This document shows positions 1 to 10,915 of a stretch of 64,000 nt of DNA, piece after piece; positions within the stretch are counted from its first letter, which is position 1; every line of letters starts with the position of its first letter. Origin of the DNA: Ophiura sarsii (Eukaryota > Echinodermata > Ophiuroidea > Amphilepidida > Ophiuridae); the NCBI GenBank assembly GCA_035610835.1, contig CM069455.1, positions 16,257,874-16,321,873 on the forward strand, in the 5' to 3' direction. The notes below the pieces were generated by a model that ran no database searches, was not told the origin of the DNA, and saw only the letters and a program-made list of their open reading frames with translations. A program made the position numbers and the translations under genes.

Positions 1-783
1 TGGTTTGGTTTCTATATCAACGCGATAAGGAATGATGGGATATTGTCACAAAAAGCCTACCCAAATACTAGATAGCAGTAATAATCAAAAAAATAAAGCA
101 CAGGCTCAATTTATACGCGGCACGCCCATCCCATGTTGTTTAAGAAATACATAATAACAAATTCACTAATCGCTCCTACCACACCATGGTCTCAATTTAC
201 ATGTTAACACAATCCAACACTGAATCATGATAGCGTGACAATTTTGGTATAGAGTAATCATTTATCCATAAAACAATGACTCAATTTACATTCATAAAAT
301 ATTTGTGTGCACTGGTAATTTATAATCATACACACTACTATTGACATGCAAGCCTGAATAACTGATCAAAAATTAGACTAACAATTAACTCAGGAGGAAA
401 TCCTCAATCCAAAATTTAGGGCATGAAAATCAGGAACAGCTGACTTCATGTAACAATCCTAAAAATCATTAACAATATTTTAATGTTCAGAAAAGTGCAA
501 CTGAAATTCCCAGAAACACTATCAATGAATGAATGTCATCATAAATGCATTTAATTCTTTCTGCAAACAAAGTACTCAACGCCAACTATTTTTGGAACAC
601 ACTGTAATAATCCCAAAATCATAGCATGAAAGACGTAATTTTATAAAATTTGATATTTAAGATACACAGTACCAATTCAAAGTCACCACCAATACAGCGT
701 AATTTACAAAGTATACTATTTTTGGGATACCCTGTAACATCCAGAATGCATTTTATAATATATATAAGCGACATCAAACACTG
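1..783. other. No gene seen
   Basis: AT-rich unique-looking sequence with only short chance frames. Confidence 0.5.
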
Positions 784-1084
784 TAGGGACGCACCATTAG
801 ATTTCCAGGGAGGGGGTAGGAAGTTTTTGGAAGAAAAAAAATTCACCCTCTATGTAGGCCCCCAAAAAAAAAATCCCCCCCTGATGAGTAAAAAAAAAAA
901 AAAAAAAATTCCACCCCCACCCAACTCAATATGAATGAATACATTAAAAAAAAAAAATTCGCCGCCCTCGGCGGCGCAAAAAAAAAAATTCCCCCCTTAC
1001 GGCAGCCAAAAAAAAAAATTCACCCCCGGACCCAACTTCCTACCCCCCCCCCCCCCCCCCTGGAAATCAAATGGTGCGTCCCTA
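784..1084. mobile_element. Inverted-repeat element with alternating A and C tracts
   Basis: The ends TAGGGACGCACCATTAGATT and AATCAAATGGTGCGTCCCTA are inverted over about 30 bp, extending to a longer imperfect match. Inside are four units of a long A run followed by TTC and a C or CG-rich run. No target duplication is visible. Confidence 0.75.
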
Positions 1085-2918
1085 ATAGCGCGCACTAATT
1101 CAAAACACGCTTCACAACATCAAAAGAAACCGACATGTGTCGTCTCGTAATGACACGCCCTCAATTGACTGCAAGGTACTGATTCATACACAAGTTTGAT
1201 CATTTTCACAAAATATGGAATTAGAAAAATCGCGCAAATCGTCTCTAAAAATCAAAATCAGCATTCAATCACTAGCCATCCGTACGCTAGAAGGGTCTAT
1301 TTTCACTACTGAGGCATTGTCAACTCCATTTGTCAATCACAAAGAGAAATTTTGGAGGTAGAAAAATGATACTGAACTCCCCGATGCACAGGAAATGGTT
1401 TTCCCCCATATCTCACACGTCAGAAAATACGAGCCATTTTCTATCAAAACAGTTTCTGAACCTGCGTAACTCTGCACAGGAATTTCGCCAAAACAGTACT
1501 AAATGTTGAATTTATAAACTCGACAGGGTATCAAATGTCACCTATAGTAATTTCTTCAACTAGTCATAACCATCCCTGCTTTGTAGCCATATCCACAAAA
1601 ACATGAAAAATCAGGGAAAAACCGGTCATGATTCTTCTCAGAAAAAGGACGGAATGCCTATTATAATGCACTGTACAGCATAGGACGCCCCCACATTTCA
1701 CCAAATATGATGTGACTTGCGTCTCTAAAATCGCCAAATAGGATCCAAAATTTGGAAATTAAGCTCCCAAAATATTTTTAATAGTATACCAGAAACATGT
1801 ACATGCAATTTCCTACCCTCCCGCTCGTCTGGTCACGTCCACAAGATTTATGATATTTCTGGGAGAATCTGTGAGCAATCCCACAGGAGGGCCCGAGATT
1901 CTCTGCAGTAATTTGTATACACAACACACAAGATTCTAAAAACTGCTCTAAAATCCCGAATTTTATCATCTAACATAAATTACCTACCACAGAACATCCA
2001 CGGAAAAATCTTCTATTGATAAATCCTGGACACGGCCTCCAGCTCTCAAAATAGGTAAAATCCTGACGCTATTTGTTAATATTCCGCAAGGTATTTCCAA
2101 AGATATCTCACTTCCTCACATGTGCTCCCACAAAATGACGCTTTCGTTTGGCTTTCCGCTGTACTGCGCACGCCTAAACCAATTAGGCAATAGGGTCATA
2201 CCCCCTATTGTTAATCAATTGCTAACCAATTGCTCCGTGGGTGGGGACCAGGGCATTTCATGGCCCACTCACGGACAAGGTAAAATAAAGGTAATATTTT
2301 AACATATGATGAATACATTTTTAAATAAAAATAAAAAATTGCTAAATCCAATTCCCGCTATAATAGCTAGGCTAATAATATTCAATTATAAGCAAGTTTG
2401 CGACAGGGTTTGCGACCTCTTTGATTTTAGGCTGGTAACACAATCCCACAGTGCATTTCGTTAAAACAGTGTAAATTATTTTTCAACGATACGTATCACG
2501 TGATAACCACGATCGTTTTCGCAAAATATCGCAAAATTGCGCTAGTTCCCGGTCGTAACCAGCCGTCAATTACCAGTCAGCTCCGGAACGAAAGCCCGTT
2601 TCACTTGAGGGCGCTACAAATTGACCGGTGTGCGTCACCGTGGTAACGTGTACCCATCAATTTGTGCAATATTGCATTTTCGCTTTTAAACCCTAAATAT
2701 TTGCATACAAATTAACATCTTACAAATTGAGTGCAGCCGAGTTACCAGAATTCCCCGCGGCAGCTAGTCCGAAGATTGTATCTCACCTTTTCCCACAATA
2801 TCTCGCAGTACAGGTCGAAGTACATCTTTTTACCACGATGAGACCTCCATTTTCTAGGCGAGTTTATACTATTTTAATGCATTCTTAAAATAATTGTGAT
2901 AATTTCTACATTAAATAT
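1085..2918. other. No gene seen
   Basis: Only chance frames under 65 codons. 2450-2760 is slightly GC-richer, with ATCACGTGAT at 2495, but shows no exon structure I can support. Confidence 0.5.
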
Positions 2919-2972
2919 ACTGCTCAAAAAAAGTTCGGAAATTTCTGGTTTCGAAATAATATCGTGATATAG

Positions 2973-3614
2973 CAATATGCAGGAATGGAAATACCCACAT
3001 GACTTTCCACCCAGGGTAGACAGTCCTGGGGTAGACCAATGGTTAGGGTTAGGGTTAGGTTTAGGTTTAGGGTTAGGTTTAGGGTTAGGGTTAGGGTTAG
3101 GTTTAGGGTTAGGGTTAGGGTTAGGGTTAGGGTTAGGGTTAGGGTTAGGGTTAGGTTTAGGGTTAGGGTTAGGGTTAGGGTTAGGGTTAGGGTTAGGGTT
3201 AGGTTAGGCAGTCCCGGGGGTGGACAGTCCTGGGGCTGTTTTAGAATGATCCGGACAGTCCAGGGCTGTTTTAGAATGATCCGTACAGTTAGAATGATCC
3301 ATCCTTGTTTTTACCTTCCCGACCACCAACCCCTGAGTGTTTTAACATATAATTTATAATCAATATAGTTTCTAAGTTTTTTTTCTTCTTCATTCAACAT
3401 GTGGCAAATTCACCACTATTTCGTGCTCAAAACATCACTGTTTTTTAAACAGTATCTTTTTTTCTATTTATTCCTTGAGGGCGCTCTATTGTAGTCTACC
3501 CAGTGTTGGTCGACCCAGGGTTGGTCCACTCGGGACTGTATACCCCGTGTCTGTCTACCCGGACTATCTACCCCGGGTGGAAAGTCATGTGGGTATTTCT
3601 ATCGCTGCATATTG
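2973..3614. mobile_element. Inverted-repeat element carrying a telomere-like array
   Basis: Ends CAATATGCAGGAATGGAAAT and ATTTCTATCGCTGCATATTG; the inverted match runs about 54 bp through CCCACATGACTTTCCACCC and GGGTAGACAGTCC. Between the ends are the TTAGGG array and repeated GGACAGTCC(T/A)GGG motifs. Removing it rejoins the fold-back arm. Confidence 0.75.
3041..3208. repeat. Interstitial telomere-like repeat (TTAGGG)n
   Basis: About 27 units of GGTTAG, with some AGGTTT variants at the left end. The array is inside the inverted-repeat element 2973-3614. Open frames in it are simple dipeptide repeats, not genes. Confidence 0.95.
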
Positions 3615-5222
3615 ATATTGTCTTTCATATCAATAAAAAGCTGTTGTGTTCCTATTTCCAACGCTCCCTCATTCGCGGCAATCACCTGTTTCAGTGCTTA
3701 TAGCCACCTGCTTGTGAATGTGGAGAGGTCTCATTCAACATGTGCCAAATTCACCACTATTTCGTGCTCAAAAGAACAACTCTGTCATTTGTTCAATGAA
3801 GTGATACATCGAGAGCTACAGTGTAAAAACGTTGTTTAAAACTTTTTAACAACTGCTGTTGTTCAAGTATCCTGTTCAAACGATTGTTATACCCAAAACT
3901 TGTTTAAGCAGGGTACTTGAAGAACCCCCGTTGTCTAAAACTGTTAAACAACATTTTTGCTGTGTTGTAGAGATATGTTCTTTTGACTTTTGTGGACAAA
4001 ATAGCGATGATTTTGGCACATTCAGATTAGGACCTCCTCATATTCTCATGCACGTGGTTGAGCCCTGGGACATGTTCATATTGTGTTGCATATCAATTGA
4101 AAGCTATAATGTGTTTATCTTTCCAGCGATTCTAAATTTGTAGCAACTACTTGTTTCGGAGCTCAGCCACTTGCTTGAAAATAAGGGGGGGTCTCAATCT
4201 GAATGCCAAAATCATCAGTATTTGTCCTCAAAAGGCAAGAGAGCATCTCTCTACAGTCTACAACACAGACAAAATGTTGTTTAACAGTTTTAAACAACGG
4301 GGTTCTTCAAGTACCCTACGTAAACAAGTTTTGCATATTTAAAGATTCGTCTAAGTAGGGTACCTGAACAACGCCAGTTATTTAAAGGTTTTAAACAGTG
4401 TTTCACAGTGAAGCTGTCAATGTAACACTTCATTGAAGAGTAATTGTTCTTTTGAGCACGAAATAGTAGTGAATTTGGCACATTTTGAATGATACCTCCC
4501 CACATTCACAAGCAGGTGGCTATAAGCACTGAAAAAAGGATTGCTACGAATGAGGTATCATTGGAAAGAAGATTACATCAGCTTTTCATTGGTATGAAAC
4601 ACAATATATTACGAAATATTTGATGAATTGACGATTGAAAACAAATTTCCGAACTTTTTTTTGAGCAGTTTATAATCCTTATAGTATTAGGCCTATATAG
4701 TAATGATTTGTTTAACAATATCTCAGAGATAAGGCAAAAAAAAGTTGACTTCACGAAAATCTAGGGTCGCTATTTTATTTCATTTTTTATTTTTTCAATG
4801 TCATATTTTGGTTAAGAAATAGCGAAACATGTTCTGTTTACGTTTAAATACGCCATAAACACATAAAATCGTCATTCTTAAACAGCTAAGAAAGTTTAAG
4901 CAATCTCATTGGTTCTCAGAGAAATCGGCGACATCTCTATGAGACAATAGAACACGGGGAGGTGGGTCTTACGTTTTAACAGCGCGCCCGACCTTCACAA
5001 TGCGTGGTTTGCTCCATAACGCGCACTTCTGCAGTGCGTCTTTAGCGCTTTTCCTGCGTTTATGCCGGCGCTGCGACGCTTACGCATGGTTTACTCATCG
5101 CATGTGATTGGATGGAATGTTTGTGGGCTATTCGATCCTAGCAGGGGTAAAAGTTGTCAAATGTGGACAATAAAATGTACTTATTTCTTTGATAAATGTC
5201 TAAAGTATGATTGTTTAAGAAT

Positions 5223-5377
5223 GAGAATAAAGGTATTGTTTTTAGACCGTACCCGTGTTATATTGTCAGAACAACTCCGCCTGCGGCGTCGTTGTTCTAC
5301 TTAAAATAATACTATCGTCCGCATTTATGTCAGACAATATAACACGGGTACGGTCTAAAAACAATACCTTTATTCTC
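5223..5377. repeat. Palindrome within a repeat shared with 40.4-41.0 kb
   Basis: GAGAATAAAGGTATTGTTTT..GACCGTACCCGTGTTATATT is followed by its inverted copy ending at 5377; the loop holds CGCCTGCGGCGTCG. The flank 5030-5222 also matches the 40.8-41.0 kb copy. Confidence 0.8.
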
Positions 5378-6654
5378 TAATTTACCCACATACTTTATAT
5401 CAACTGTCGCATTGTAGCACGGCGGGAAGAAGAGGGCACAACTGCAAGCTCCTTGCCGGGAAATCTTGCCGTCTCGCGGGTAATCTCGAATTTGGAGAGG
5501 AAAAAAATAGAAGCTTATTAAAAAAAAATTAAAATTCAACCAGCAACAATCTTTGTTTCAAAGATCGTCAATAAACACTTTCTTTTTGCGAGATCTAGGC
5601 CTATAAATTATGAATTCTAGAGATTTATTCAGCCTGCATCAACATACATTTCGCCCGCCCAGCATGTAAACAAACACGATCGAATAGGGAATCCCCACAT
5701 GATGACGCCGCGTGATTGCTGCCGGGTGTCCCGATTTCCAATGCAAGGGTCAAACATCGATTGATCTCAATTTTTTTTGATCGTGATTGGTTGATATACG
5801 TCACATGGTGTCATCGTTCGCCAAATATGGAATACGCTGTCATTTTTATAAGATTAAAATAGACTGGTGGGGCTTCCCCGGATTGCTATTGCCGCATACT
5901 GATCGGCGAGCGAGCAACATCGATCATTCGATCGTACAACTGTGTTGGGAAAGTTTATCAACATTGTGCGAGTAATCGTGTTTTTGTGTAGTATCTGCTT
6001 GTTTTAAAAAAAAATCAAAAACCGACCACCGACCCACATTCTTGACCTAAAACCTTTTTTTTGGCTTAAGAGACTTATAATTTATGATTTATTTCAATAT
6101 GTGACGGGAGGTTGTTCCCTTGAAAACGCAGTCCCGTTTCCAAGCCCTCTAATGAAATATCCAACTTATTCGTCACCCAGCGGAAGACAGTCTCCCGTCA
6201 CTTGATGCATCGCGTGTAAAAATTGACGTCAGTGCGTCAGTAAACAGCACGCCTTCCAGCCTAACGCGCTCCCGTTCCGGAGCAGACTGATAACGTGAAC
6301 AGCGGGATTTTACGAGCTGCTGTAGGTCAGTTCCGTCCAATTGGTATGCTATACAATCAATTATCTTATTTTTAACGGCAATTGGCAACAAGTCCTGTTT
6401 GACAGGGTGTCTCGAAAAATAACAACCGATCAATATTGGTGCTATTGAGACAAATGGGGAGTCAAAATGCGCAGGAGGAAATGCCTGTTTTTTCCCACTT
6501 GGTAAATGTATTTATTTAGGGTCCTAAGATTTAAACACGCCTCGGGAAAAAGTGGATACCTTCTTTTTTGTGCAGTGTTTATTTGGCGCAATTATTGAAT
6601 TATAGTCCTCTGTTAATCATAACCAGCTACATGCAATGTCGACGGGGGAAAAGT
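5378..6654. other. No gene seen
   Basis: No conserved frame, RNA or clear repeat structure recognised. Confidence 0.45.
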
Positions 6655-7444
6655 GTACTTTAGGTCCCAGATACTGGTATACCAGTATCACTCAAAAGAC
6701 GTTATTCATTATTGGCGAATTAACGTCAAAAGAGGGCCGTGCTATCCAGCATGATCAGAGCAATTAGAGCTCCGAAAACGAGGCCAGCAATGTAGCCGAG
6801 ACGATAGTGATAGTGATGTAGTTTTTCAATGTGGTGAACTTTGCACAAATCATCAAAATGTCTTCATTCTTTTAAGCCGTTCAATATTTGACCTTATAAT
6901 TACAGTCATGAAATAAACTTGAACGTATAAATAAAGTGTCTATTCCACTAGTTTGAAATGAAATGTTTGCTGGTAACCGACATTATCTAGGAAAATGTAA
7001 AAGTTCACAGTTCATTATATTGCAGTAAAAGTACGAGATTGTAATGTGAATCGACGCACTAATTGCTCTGAGCATGCTCAATTAGATTCACACCCTCTGT
7101 TGACGTAAATGCGCCAATTATGAATAACGTCTATACTTTTATGTTCCAATATCGTCCGATACTGGAATACCAAATTGTGCTCCAGTGTCGAGCGACACTT
7201 AACCACTTTTATGTTTCAGTATCGGGCGATACTGGTACACATGCTACCAATTGTGAGTTGTCCAATTGTGAGTTGTCCGAGTATTGAACGATACTGGTAC
7301 ATCATTGTATCATACCAATATCACCCGAACTGGAAAATTTTGTTTATGTGCCAGTATCGGGCGATACTTGAACACTGACTTTGTACAAATTTCGAACGAT
7401 ACTGGACGATACCAGTACAGTCCATAAGCTGGGACCTAAAGTAC
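6655..7444. mobile_element. GATACTGG-palindrome element (copy 1), with nested insert
   Basis: Ends GTACTTTAGGTCCCAG and CTGGGACCTAAAGTAC. The right part (7140-7425) carries at least five imperfect palindromes of the type CAGTATCGGGCGATACTGG. A second inverted-repeat element occupies 6697-7132. Confidence 0.8.
6697..7132. mobile_element. Nested inverted-repeat element (AGACGTTATTCAT ends)
   Basis: AGACGTTATTCATTATTGGC at the left and the complement of AGACGTTATTCATAATTGGC at the right. The inverted match extends through AACGTCA and GAGGG. It also contains the inner pair GAGCAATTAG / CTAATTGCTC. Confidence 0.7.
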
Positions 7445-7455
7445 GTTTGTTTTAG

Positions 7456-7806
7456 TTAAAGGTATATGACCCGATCACTTTTTTGGGGCTATGATTTATT
7501 TTTTTCACATCAAGATATTTTGGTATCAGAAGAATCCCCATATTTTTCTCATTATGTCTGTAAAATATTAGGGGCCAGAAATGTTTAATTTGGAAATTAT
7601 AGGCTAATATGTGGTGAATTACTTCCAAAGGTGGTTAACCACCAACCAGTCTGTGTACTACTCAATGGGCACATGTCTTTTGACCTTGCGCTTCTAAAAA
7701 TAGAACCATTGGAGTTTTGCAACTCAAACTTTGGAATGCAACAATTTTAAGGATGACCTGTCATGTAAAATAGAAAACATCAAGTTGAAAATCGGGTCAT
7801 CTAACG
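7456..7806. mobile_element. Family B inverted-repeat element (copy 1)
   Basis: The ends TTAAAGGTATATGACCCGAT and ATCGGGTCATCTAA are inverted. An inverted copy at 55195-55903 matches along most of its length, except for the nested family A insert. Confidence 0.65.
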
Positions 7807-7836
7807 GATATCGGCGCGCGAGTTCTTTTATTGATG

Positions 7837-8082
7837 GACGTCTATGGAAGCATAAGTGTGTCATTTCCGCCTCAACCCCAGATAAGTGACCTAAACCCCA
7901 GATAGGGCGGGCCTTAACCGGGGTTTACGATCCTAAACCCCAGATAAGTGACTTAAACCCCAGATAAGGCGACTTATCTGGGGTTTAGGATCGTAAACCC
8001 CGGATAAGTCGACTTATCTGGAGTTTAGGTCACTTATCTGGGGTTTAGGTGGGAATGACACACTTGTGCTTCCATAGACGTC
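7837..8082. repeat. Palindrome of AAACCCCAGATAAGTGAC units
   Basis: The outer pair GACGTCTATGGAAGCA..AAGTGTGTCATT is inverted at both ends. Inside are about nine copies, in both orientations, of AAACCCCAGATAAG, some abutting as CGACTTATCTGG. It would fold into one long hairpin. Confidence 0.8.
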
Positions 8083-8251
8083 GACCGATAAATGGAGCCT
8101 TCACAAGTAAATCACCAGATGCGCGCAATAGTAAAGATGAAATTCTTTTACATGCGAATGAATACGAGCTTCACAATTCTCGCCTATTATGGTACATTAT
8201 GATCATGGAGATATTTTGGGGGACAAGCAAAATTACACCTTATTCCTTATC

Positions 8252-8855
8252 TAAGGGGGGACTTAAGGAAGTTTTTTTGGAATTTTGTGAGAGCTGAACT
8301 ATTGATCAAATGCATATAAAAGTATACATTTTTTGATGGGATTTGGGTCAAATAATCCATTTTTGGCATCACTTTTTTACCAATTTCTTTTTTTGGACAA
8401 GCTAACAAAATTATTTTTGAGTAAAAAATTCTCAAAATTGCTTGATTATACTATTAAGACACTAATCTAGGGATGATTTTCTCATTTATTCTTCTAAAGC
8501 CGTATTTTTGAAATTTAGACCAAAAAATGGCACTTTTTGGTCAAAATTTCAAAAAATACAACTTTAGGTGAAAAAATGAGTGACATAACATCAGAACCAA
8601 GCAATTTTTTGGGCTTTTTTACTCAAAAATAATGTTGTTAGCTTGTTCCAAAAAAAATTGGATCTAAAAAGTGAATTTTGTGATTTTCTCAAAAATTCAA
8701 CATTTTTGGTCAAAATTGACGCAAAATTTGGATTCTCTGATCCATTTCCTTTCCAAAAATGTATACTTTTGTATGCATTTGATTAATAGTTCAATAATTA
8801 CAGCACTCACAAAAATAAAAAATAAAAAATAAACAACTTCCTTGAGTCCCCCCTG
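8252..8855. mobile_element. Family D long inverted-repeat element (copy 1)
   Basis: The inverted arms of about 90 bp include CAAATGCATATAAAAGTATA and its complement near 8755-8785, with GGGGGGACTTAAGGAAGTT at the outside. A and T homopolymers fill the middle. Flanking TTAA sites are degenerate. Confidence 0.7.
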
Positions 8856-9041
8856 AATTAAAAACAACGATACTCAAGAGAGGCATATCAATTTCAGGCA
8901 AAACTTTATTGTAAACTAGTGCACTAATCCTTAAGATAGCGGTAGATATATTGGAAACGAGTATAAGTTGGTCTCTCAGTCACAATATTACATTTTAGTA
9001 TACCACATCAGGATGTGGGTAGGGGTATTTGTCCAACTTAA

Positions 9042-9351
9042 AGGCATATTATGTGATCTTTTCCAGGGGGCGTCCTCTACCCATGATTTTTGGCAATGTG
9101 TGAGTTCCTAATTACTTCAAAATCATGGTTTTTAGAGTGTAAATAGAGTGAAAATAAACTGTCCGCTAGCGGATAATATATTTTCAACCCTCAAAAACCA
9201 TGATTTTGAAGTAATTAGGAATCGTATCGCTCTGTAACTCAGAATATATTATGATTTATGATCAAGAAATGTAAATCTGCAAGAAAGTCTATTTTCAAAA
9301 CAAAAAAGCACGGATAGAGGGCACCCCCTGGAAAGATCGCATAATATGCCT
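9042..9351. mobile_element. TTAA-flanked MITE, family C (copy 1)
   Basis: The terminal repeats AGGCATATTATGTGATCTTT and AAAGATCGCATAATATGCCT are flanked by TTAA (9038-9041, 9352-9355). The interior has a second inverted repeat around AATCATGGTTTT / AAAACCATGATT, giving a long hairpin. Confidence 0.8.
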
Positions 9352-10111
9352 TTAATCGATATTCACGTGGTAACATTTAAATTAGGCAATGTGTGAATTC
9401 ATCTCGAATAAAGGTAAAGGCCCGAAAGTGAATTTTACATGCATTAGAAAAATAAACTCTACTCATATAAATTTATCAACTGAAAAGGGCGCAGCATCTA
9501 CGTGAGTGTATAAACACCATACCAACTTTGTTCGTGTGCCGTGACTCTACGCACGTTGGCGATGCTAAAGCGTGCGAGATTTTAGTCCTGCGACCAACCA
9601 ATAAATAAGTGCGTGACGTCACAATGAAATAGTGCAACTGATCTGAAGCAATCTATCACCACTTTATTTGCAGTATGGCGTTACATTTGTAGGGCAAAAA
9701 CATTTGTTATGTTGTCCTCCACAACTTTCAGAGAGGAGGGGCGGGCGGGCGGATTTTTTTATTATTTTTTTAAATTTTTTTATTTTCTTTTACCAGCGGA
9801 AGCTCAAAGTTCAGCCAACAAGAAGTTGAAATCACTCTTAAGAGTCGCACATATATGTTATAAACACTTAATTTAATATTCAATGCCATTTAAAACTGTT
9901 TTTAAAAAAAATCTGAAAAAGAATCTGAAAAAAAAAAAATCTGAATTTTTTTTTAAAAAAATCCTATTTATTTTTTTAAAAATCTGAAGAAAAAAAATGA
10001 AAAAAAATCTGAGCGGCCCTAAATCTTACGAGCGGGCGGTCGAGGACAACATAACAAAAAAAATTGGCCTAGTGATCGCGCACCTATATTCTTGCTACAT
10101 TAGTCTATATA

Positions 10112-10337
10112 CAGGGTGATGAACATTGCACAATTTGATCTGACCATTTGACCTTGATGCGCGCATTGAACCATGGAATTGTTGTTGTTTATTTATCAGT
10201 CGATTACTTTCATCTTTTGGGAGGATACACTAAATTAATAATGCATTATACAGATAACAAAATTTCCATGGTTCAATGCACGCATCAAGGTCAAATGGCC
10301 GTTTCAAATCGTGCACAATGTTTTTTGATTCACCCTG
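10112..10337. mobile_element. MITE with TA flanks (CAGGGTGA ends)
   Basis: CAGGGTGATGAACATTGCAC and TCACCCTG with TA on both sides. The inverted match continues through CATTTGACCTTGATGCGCGC to ACCATGGAA (about 65 bp). TA flanks suggest a Tc1/mariner-type origin. Confidence 0.75.
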
Positions 10338-10661
10338 TAGTCGATTCGTCATTTAGTTCGGCATTATACAACATGGTTTAGAGGGGAATCAGGGCAAGCT
10401 ATTTCTTCGAGGTGCTAGTTAGTCAGGCTTTAGGCCACGCAAAACCACTGCTATATGGGCAAAACATGCAAACGGAACTCTTAGGTAGGTCGGGGGTTTT
10501 GGTTTTGGTTTTTTTTAACCAAATAAAAAAATCGGGAATTTTGGAAGCATTTCCAATAATTTTAGAATTTGTTGAAAATTATAAATCGAAAATGTTTCTA
10601 AAAAATAAAAAATAAAATTCAAACAATAAAGGTCGATCAGGCCCGTAGAAGAGCGTGTTTT

Positions 10662-10667
10662 TTTATT
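10662..10667 (-). terminator. Putative polyadenylation signal AATAAA of the novel secreted gene
   Basis: AATAAA on the minus strand lies about 91 nt past the stop codon. It is the nearest canonical hexamer in the 3' flank. Confidence 0.4.
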
Positions 10668-10757
10668 CGTGGATAACCAGTATCCAAGCAGGGAAAATAT
10701 TTTGCCCTATTTACCCGATATAGACCAGGTAATATTGATATAACACCTCACAGTGAC

Positions 10758-10915
10758 TCAGGGAAGTTCAGGCTCGTCCCCACAGGGTAGTCGTTCGGCG
10801 CACAGACGTTCATTATCCTGGTAGATGCCGCCAAGATCCAAAAAGAGGTCGAATTCGTCAAAGCAAAGATCAATGTAGCCAAACTCATCATCCACCACGG
10901 CAGTACAGAGCAATC
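10758..10915 (-). CDS. Novel secreted gene, exon 8: C-terminal cysteine region and stop
   Basis: The acceptor is TTTATGATGCAG|GATTGC and the frame stays open to TGA at 10760-10758. It codes 51 residues: LLCTAVVDDEFGYIDLC, FDEFDLFLDLGGIYQDNE, RLCAERLPCGDEPELP. Its four cysteines plus the two in exon 5 make six in the mature chain, enough for three disulfides. The segment is strongly acidic and rich in Asp, Leu and Phe. I do not recognise this domain. Confidence 0.8.

Larger units (their letters stand above)
2919..4669. mobile_element. 1.75-kb fold-back element with long arms
   Basis: Outer ends ACTGCTCAAAAAAAGTTCGG and CCGAACTTTTTTTTGAGCAG. The arms pair over hundreds of bases around a centre near 4110, for example TTTCGTGCTCAAAAGAACAA at 3761 against TTGTTCTTTTGAGCACGAAA at 4443. 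The left arm is interrupted by the element at 2973-3614. No transposase frame is seen. Confidence 0.8.
9356..10757. other. Mostly non-coding flank of the novel gene
   Basis: Contains an A/T homopolymer-rich patch (9745-10010) and the MITE at 10112-10337. The 3' UTR of the novel gene probably lies in 10640-10757. Confidence 0.45.

Noticed and set aside
6655..8082. Repeated palindromes that might suggest a CRISPR array
   Set aside because: Repeats are imperfect, spacing is irregular, and the genome is animal; they belong to inverted-repeat elements.
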